Source: Gordonia terrae
Lineage (GTDB): Bacteria > Actinomycetota > Actinomycetes > Mycobacteriales > Mycobacteriaceae
DNA length: 64,000 nucleotides
Assembly: GCF_001698225.1 (NCBI RefSeq)
Contig: NZ_CP016594.1
Coordinates: forward strand, 496,001-560,000
Direction of reading: 5' to 3'
The position numbers and the translations under genes were made by a program. This document shows positions 59,642 to 64,000 of the stretch, piece after piece. Below the pieces are notes generated by a model. That model was not told the origin of the DNA. It searched no databases and was given only the letters and a program-made list of their open reading frames with translations. How positions within the stretch are numbered: position 1 is the first letter of the stretch; each line of letters begins with the position of its first letter.

Positions 59642-59670
59642 TTGACATGGCCCGACAACGTGATTAAAGT
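59642..59670 (+). promoter_or_regulatory. Sigma-70-type promoter of the amidohydrolase gene
   Basis: A consensus -35 TTGACA (59642-59647) and a -10 TAAAGT (59665-59670) are separated by exactly 17 bases. Transcription would start near 59677, about 46 bases before the ATG. It is the most consensus-like promoter seen in the window. Confidence 0.65.
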
Positions 59671-59722
59671 AACGTTCCATCACAATCATCATGAGAAATA
59701 AAGACCGACTGGGAGTTCGCAG

Positions 59723-60898
59723 ATGCCGCTCGAAGACCACGTTCAACTCGTTTCTGTAGATGACCACCTGATCGAACGCCCGAACGTCTGGCAGGATCGG
59801 CTGCCGACGAGATTCAGGGAGGCAGGCCCGCGGATCATCGAATCGACGGGCACCGAGAAGGACCAGTACGGCTTCGGTCAATCGGTCTCGAAAGGGCGTC
59901 AGGTCTGGACTCTCGAGGGCAAGGTCTACGCGCAGCTGGGCCTGAACGCTGTTGCGGGAAAGCCGCGTGATCAGGTGGGGACCGACCCGGTGCGATTCGA
60001 GGAAATGATCCCCGGGTGTTACGACCCCAAGGCGCGTGTTCTCGACATGGATGTGGACGGTGTACAGGCAGCCATGCTCTTCCCCTCGTTTCCGCGGTTC
60101 GCGGGGACGTTGTTCGGCACCCTCGACGACCGGGAACTGGCGCGGCAGTGCGTCATGGCGTGGAACGATTACGTCTTGGAGGAGTGGTGCGCCGCTTATC
60201 CGGACCGCTTCATCCCGATGGTCATCCTCCCGTTCTGGGACCTCGACCAGGCGTTGGCGGAGTTGGACCGCGTCGCAGACCACAACATCCGCGCCATCTC
60301 GTTCCCCGAGAATCCCTCGAAACTCGGGCATCCGTCACTACACAGCAACCACTGGGACCCACTGTGGGCGCGACTTCAAGAGGCGGGGATCGTCGTGTGC
60401 CTGCATTTCGGGACCTCCGGACAGGTCACCCTGACGTCGGACGATGCGCCGATGGCGGTGATGACGACGCTGATGGGGACGAACTCGATGGCCGCGATGG
60501 CCGATCTTCTCTACTCGCCGATGCTGCACAAGTTCCCGTCTCTCAAGGTCTCCCTCTCCGAAGGTGGGGTGGGCTGGGTGCCCTGGCTCCTCGAACGCGC
60601 GGACCAGGTCTGGGAGCGCCATCGCTTCTACCAGAACATCAATCAGGAAGTGCCGCCGTCGGAGATCTTCCGTCGCAACATCTGGGGGTGTTTCATCGTC
60701 GATCAGTTCGGTGTTGACAACCGTCATGCGATCGGGATCGACCGACTGACCTGGGAATGCGACTACCCGCATTCGGATTCGTATTGGCCCAACAGCCGCA
60801 AGATCGTCTCTGAGATGTTCGACAAAGTCCCGTCGCCGGAGGTCGAGCAGATCGTGGAAATGAATGCTCGGGAACTCTTCCGATTCCCGAGACTGTGA
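59723..60898 (+). CDS. Amidohydrolase-2 family metal-dependent hydrolase/decarboxylase
   Basis: A 391-residue TIM-barrel enzyme. The N-terminal VSVDDHLIERPNVWQDRLP replaces the HxH metal motif with DDH as in many actinobacterial members. VCLHFGTSGQ gives a metal-ligand His and WECDYPHSDSYWP the late Asp/His. Relatives include decarboxylases and hydrolases of cyclic or aromatic acids. ATG 59723 has GGGAG seven bases upstream. It is followed 12 bases later by a small acidic protein. Reaction unknown. Confidence 0.8.
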   Translation: MPLEDHVQLVSVDDHLIERPNVWQDRLPTRFREAGPRIIESTGTEKDQYGFGQSVSKGRQVWTLEGKVYAQLGLNAVAGKPRDQVGTDPVRFEEMIPGCYDPKARVLDMDVDGVQAAMLFPSFPRFAGTLFGTLDDRELARQCVMAWNDYVLEEWCAAYPDRFIPMVILPFWDLDQALAELDRVADHNIRAISFPENPSKLGHPSLHSNHWDPLWARLQEAGIVVCLHFGTSGQVTLTSDDAPMAVMTTLMGTNSMAAMADLLYSPMLHKFPSLKVSLSEGGVGWVPWLLERADQVWERHRFYQNINQEVPPSEIFRRNIWGCFIVDQFGVDNRHAIGIDRLTWECDYPHSDSYWPNSRKIVSEMFDKVPSPEVEQIVEMNARELFRFPRL

Positions 60899-60910
60899 GG
60901 TGACGACATC

Positions 60911-61162
60911 ATGATGGCCGACCCCAAGCAAGAGCAAACGCTCGACGAGAGCATGAAGTCAGACTGGGACGAACAAGATCTGCTGACGATCGACGAGGCA
61001 GCCGACCGTGTGAGAGAAGAGCAACAGAACCTCACGGTCAGCCTCGAGGGCGAGCGTGACGAACAGGTCCGACACCGGCTCGAACGCCGATTGGACACGT
61101 TGTCCAAGTGCCTGGAGAGCATCACGGCGGGACCGACCGAGCTGGCGCGCATACAGGTATAG
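60911..61162 (+). CDS. Small acidic helical protein of unknown function
   Basis: An 83-residue soluble protein, not recognised. It is rich in Glu, Asp, Gln and Arg, with a likely helical hairpin: LLTIDEAADRVREEQQNLTV and RDEQVRHRLERRLDTLSKCL. It has one Cys and no membrane segment. It starts 12 bases after the amidohydrolase stop with GAGGTG upstream (a second ATG is at 60914), so the two are probably co-transcribed. It may be an accessory subunit. Confidence 0.65.
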   Translation: MMADPKQEQTLDESMKSDWDEQDLLTIDEAADRVREEQQNLTVSLEGERDEQVRHRLERRLDTLSKCLESITAGPTELARIQV

Positions 61163-61231
61163 CCCGTACTGCCCGGCCAGTGTCTTGCGGGGCTGTGGCG
61201 GAGGCCCGTGCGTCCGGTAGCTTGACCACTC

Positions 61232-62653
61232 ATGACACGGATGAGGCGGGTCTGGCCCGCGACGATAACCGGGGTCCTGGCCATGGTCGTGTCTCTCGCT
61301 CATCCCGCAGCGGCACAACCGGACTCGCCGAGCGCGGGACTCGGGCCGACCGACACCTCGCTCATGCACGGCGACCTCGCTTCGACGGACTCCACCCGGC
61401 ATCGCGGACCCGGCCCCGGCGCGCGGCTGGCTGCCTCTTCGGTCCCCGGCGGCGCCTGCGCGGCGACGTTCGTGGGGCGCGACGGGATGCCCGTCGCGTT
61501 GTGCACGCAGTTCGTCGGGTCGTCGCCGCCTGCGTTCGCGGTTCCGATGGTCGTCCTCTTCGATCCCCGGACCGCGCGGCCGCTGGCGTCCACACACCTG
61601 ACGAAGGGCGGTCTGCTCGGCGGTGTGTACGGCTACCTCGATGACCGCGACCGGGTGGTCGTAGCCGACGGCTCGAATTCGATTCTCCGTGTCGCGCACG
61701 CGAAGACGGCCACCGGATGGCAGGTCTACGTCGACCATCGGGTCGACGTCCGGAAGGCGATCCCGGCAGGTGACGCGATCACCGGCCTGGCGCCGGACTT
61801 CGACGGCCGCGTCTGGTTCGCGACGACAGGCGGGGTGGTCGGGACGGTGGACCGGCACGACATCGTGCGGTCCACCCGGCTCCCGGCTGGAGAGGAACTG
61901 GGCAACGGCCTGTCGATCCGGCGGGCCGGCGCGTCGATCCTGACGACGCACGCGCTGTACGAGATGCGCGCCGACGCAGGCGGCGCACCGCGAGTCGTCT
62001 GGCGTCGCGCCTATGACCGGGGGCCGGCACGCAAACCCGGGCAGCTCACCTGGGGGTCGGGGACGACACCGACGTACTTCGGTCCGGGCGGCGACGGGTG
62101 GGTCGCGATGGTCGACAACGCGGAGCCGCCGCGACTTCGGGTGCTGCGCAGCGACGACGGCACCGAAGTCTGTAGTTTGCAGGCGTTTTCGACTTCGGGT
62201 CCGGGCACCGAGAACTCGCCGATGGCGTGGGGGAACTCATTGGTCATCCCCAGTACATACGGTTATCAGTACCCGCCGATGGCGGTGCGGGGTCGTGCGG
62301 TGCCGGACGTTGCCCCGTTCGTCGGCGGAGCGACCCGCATCGACGTCGGTGAAAGCGGTTGCCGACGCGTCTGGGAGAACCGCGGCCGGATTGCCACGTT
62401 GCCCAAACTGTCTCGTGCGGATGGTCTGATCCATGCGATCGGGTACGGACCTCTCGAGCCGGGTCGGCCCCAACAGCTGGGTGAAGTCGTCTACCTCGCA
62501 ACCGACTTCGAGACGGGGCGGCGGGTGGCGACCGTGCCGGTCGGTACGGCGCCGTTCGACGAACCCCTCGAACTGACCGGAACGATCACCGCGGATGGAA
62601 CACTGTGGCAGGCGACTCTCGGTCGCATGCTGAAGGTCGCGCCGGGGCGTTGA
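61232..62653 (+). CDS. Secreted protein of unknown function, beta-propeller-like
   Basis: A 473-residue exported protein. The signal peptide (MTRMRRVWPATITGVLAMVV and on) should be cut at PAAA-QPD. The mature part has many short repeating strand motifs (GGLLGGVYGYLDDRDRVVVA, GLAPDFDGRVWFATTGGVVG, GPGGDGWVAMVDN, GTITADGTLWQATLGRM), suggesting a six-bladed propeller like NHL or SMP-30 proteins. Two Cys pairs may form disulfides. No enzyme motif is certain. It has a higher GC content than the island before it. Confidence 0.6.
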   Translation: MTRMRRVWPATITGVLAMVVSLAHPAAAQPDSPSAGLGPTDTSLMHGDLASTDSTRHRGPGPGARLAASSVPGGACAATFVGRDGMPVALCTQFVGSSPPAFAVPMVVLFDPRTARPLASTHLTKGGLLGGVYGYLDDRDRVVVADGSNSILRVAHAKTATGWQVYVDHRVDVRKAIPAGDAITGLAPDFDGRVWFATTGGVVGTVDRHDIVRSTRLPAGEELGNGLSIRRAGASILTTHALYEMRADAGGAPRVVWRRAYDRGPARKPGQLTWGSGTTPTYFGPGGDGWVAMVDNAEPPRLRVLRSDDGTEVCSLQAFSTSGPGTENSPMAWGNSLVIPSTYGYQYPPMAVRGRAVPDVAPFVGGATRIDVGESGCRRVWENRGRIATLPKLSRADGLIHAIGYGPLEPGRPQQLGEVVYLATDFETGRRVATVPVGTAPFDEPLELTGTITADGTLWQATLGRMLKVAPGR

Positions 62654-62661
62654 AGCGACTC

Positions 62662-63651
62662 TCAGCAATCCCCCTCGGCCACTTCGTCGACCAGCCCCCA
62701 GGACAACGCGGTGGCGGGACCGACTCGCAGCCCGGACATCGCGAGATACGAGGTGCGCCATCTCCCGATCCGGCGCGGGATGCTGACCGTACCGCCGGCG
62801 CCGGGAATGAGGCCGAGACCCAGCTCGGGCAGTCCGAACACGGCGTCGGGACGGGCGACGATGGTCCCGCAGTATGCTGCCATCTCGAGACCACTGCCGA
62901 GGACTGCGCCGTGGACGTGCGCGCGGAGTCGGGTTCCGAGTCGTGTGCGAACCGCGTCGAGGAGCAGGGCGGGGCTGTACTTTGTGCGAGCGAGGTGCGC
63001 GGCGGCGGGATCATCGAGTAGTCCGAACTCGACGAGATCCCCTCCGCTACAGAAGGATCGACCACTGCCGGTGAACACGACCGAGGCGATGGACTCGTCG
63101 GTGAGGGCGACCTCCAGGCCGTCGATGAGTCCCGAGCGCAGGGCGTTGCTGAACGCGTTGTGTCGATCGGGTCGGTTGAACGTGATCGTCAGGGCGTCGT
63201 CGTGGCGGTGGAGTAGCACGGCGTCAACTTGCACGTGTGGTGCGCAGTGGCCCTTCTCCGCCAGCCAGCGGGCGAACTCAGGACCCGCCTGCAGCGTGGA
63301 GTAGGCGAGTGATTCGGTGGTCAGCCCCCGCCGAGTGCCGGTACCGGGGGTGTTCACGCGCAACACGTCGTCGCAGACCCTCGCTGCCACCGGGTTTGCC
63401 GAGATCGTGGCGCGAACACTCTCGAGGCTGTCGGTGATCGAGTCGACGACCACCAGACGCGGATCGTCGCCCGACTGCTCGGTGAGCGTGAACGAGGCGT
63501 GATCGGCCCAGGCATCGGCGACGGAGCCGGGGGGCACCGATCCACTGGGACTCACGGCGACGACGATGCCGCCGAACGAGTCGTGCTCGTCCGGCGGCGC
63601 GTCGAGACCGTCCAGGTCGACGACCGTCAGAGACGTGTCGAGGTCGTCCAT
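62662..63651 (-). CDS. Enoyl-CoA hydratase/isomerase family protein with N-terminal extension
   Basis: A 329-residue protein. The crotonase domain spans about residues 145-329: VLLHRHDDALTITFNRPDRH, RSFCSGGDLVEFG (oxyanion hole), GAVLGSGLEMAAYCGT (first Glu) and FGLPELGLGLIPGAGGTVSI (second Glu). The first 140 residues do not look like a usual hydratase N-terminus; LTTESLAYSTLQAGPEFARW near residue 115 recalls a partial crotonase-like fold. ATG 63651 is the start. It lies 19 bases downstream of the flavoprotein gene, suggesting an operon. Confidence 0.8.
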   Translation of the reverse strand: MDDLDTSLTVVDLDGLDAPPDEHDSFGGIVVAVSPSGSVPPGSVADAWADHASFTLTEQSGDDPRLVVVDSITDSLESVRATISANPVAARVCDDVLRVNTPGTGTRRGLTTESLAYSTLQAGPEFARWLAEKGHCAPHVQVDAVLLHRHDDALTITFNRPDRHNAFSNALRSGLIDGLEVALTDESIASVVFTGSGRSFCSGGDLVEFGLLDDPAAAHLARTKYSPALLLDAVRTRLGTRLRAHVHGAVLGSGLEMAAYCGTIVARPDAVFGLPELGLGLIPGAGGTVSIPRRIGRWRTSYLAMSGLRVGPATALSWGLVDEVAEGDC

Positions 63652-63670
63652 CGTCGTCGCGGTCTTCCTC

Positions 63671-64000
63671 TCACACCGGCCGCGAGGCGGCGTCTTCGCC
63701 GGCGAGGTAGCCGAACACGACACCGAGCACGATGGTGCCACCGGCGCCGCCGTAGAATCCGAGAGTGGTTGCGCCGCCGACATTCCCGGCAGCGTAGAGC
63801 CCTTGGATCGGGTCGCCCTCGAGATTGAGGACGCGCCCCTTCTCATCGGTGCGTGGGCCACCCAGTGTGCCGATCGCACTCGCCTCGACCTTGACCGCGT
63901 AGTACGGAGGCCGATCGATCGGGCCCAGCGCTCCCGAGGCCGGATTCTTCAGGGCGGGTCGCATGATCATCGCGAGTGGACGCACCAGGCATCGGCGCAT
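63671..64000 (-). CDS. FAD-dependent dehydrogenase, KstD/fumarate-reductase family (C-terminal part)
   Basis: Only the last 109 codons are inside the window; the gene continues past base 64000. Visible motifs are PPYYAVKVEASAIGTLGGPR, EGDPIQGLYAAGNVGGATTL and GGAGGTIVLGVVFGYLAGED, matching the C-terminus of the flavoprotein at 54118-55782. It is a paralogue, probably in an operon with the adjacent crotonase. The FAD-binding loop and the true start are off the window. Confidence 0.82.
   Translation of the reverse strand: MRRCLVRPLAMIMRPALKNPASGALGPIDRPPYYAVKVEASAIGTLGGPRTDEKGRVLNLEGDPIQGLYAAGNVGGATTLGFYGGAGGTIVLGVVFGYLAGEDAASRPV

Larger units (their letters stand above)
59193..59722. other. 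Long divergent regulatory region of the catabolic island
   Basis: This 530-base gap separates the leftward hydrolase operon from the rightward amidohydrolase. No gene is convincing. It contains small perfect palindromes, GTGGTCACCAC at 59473-59483 and GTTGTTCGACAAC at 59563-59575, and the strong promoter at 59642-59670. It is A/T-richer near the right end. No regulator gene is adjacent. Confidence 0.6.

Overview
The window is high-GC actinobacterial DNA, most likely from a mycolic-acid-containing member of the Mycobacteriales (Gordonia or a close relative). The reasons are a complete yrbE/mce lipid-import operon, MurT/GatD, many GTG starts, and a gene order (ligC, prim-polC, tRNA/ffs, aspC, dnaX, the FAD-oxidase/methyltransferase pair, an SRPBCC protein, ybaB-recR, gatD-murT, leuA, ask-asd) that follows the Mycobacterium tuberculosis Rv3731-to-Rv3708c block. 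The genus is an inference from this layout; no 16S gene is present.

Layout. 1-3.2 kb: end of DNA ligase C, Prim-PolC, a cation antiporter and an NmrA-like protein. 3.25-3.54 kb: tRNA-Ser(GGA) and the 4.5S-type SRP RNA. 3.6-20.8 kb: mostly conserved housekeeping genes (aspartate aminotransferase, DnaX, a VanX-like dipeptidase, a lipid methyltransferase with its FAD partner, pseudouridine synthase, YbaB-RecR, an exported hydrolase, uracil-DNA glycosylase, GatD-MurT). 20.9-28.1 kb: an HSL-type esterase, an EamA exporter, thioredoxin, a LysR regulator, a thiolase-TetR-FadE operon and a small monooxygenase. 28.5-37.2 kb: nine overlapping or closely packed genes of one mce operon (yrbEA, yrbEB, mceA-F, one Mce-associated protein). 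37.4-46.2 kb: LLM oxidoreductase, leuA with a leucine-rich leader peptide, an MHS transporter, a secreted GH16 enzyme, a nitroreductase, and a divergent DHA2 efflux pump/TetR pair with twin operators. 46.3-52.9 kb: a PIG-V-like mannosyltransferase, ask-asd, and a gluconate module (GntR, GntK, GntP).

52.9-61.2 kb looks like an accessory catabolic island with visibly lower GC (one sampled 60-base line in the binding protein is about 62 percent GC, against about 75 percent in ask). It holds an orphan NMT1-type binding lipoprotein, a ketosteroid-dehydrogenase-like flavoprotein, an acyl-CoA ligase/enoyl-CoA hydratase/alpha-beta hydrolase operon, and a divergent amidohydrolase with a small acidic protein. 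Its substrate is unknown. The window ends with a secreted protein of unknown function, a crotonase with a long N-terminal extension, and the C-terminus of a second flavoprotein of the same family.

The main structural signals beyond genes are a dispersed repeat family (core resembling TGCGCTCCTCGCACCTCAGG) found four times, always between convergent genes and in a different arrangement each time (37-bp tandem array, long inverted repeat, 32-bp tandem array, 36-bp duplication); a leuA attenuation-type leader; and several clean palindromic operators beside TetR and LysR genes.
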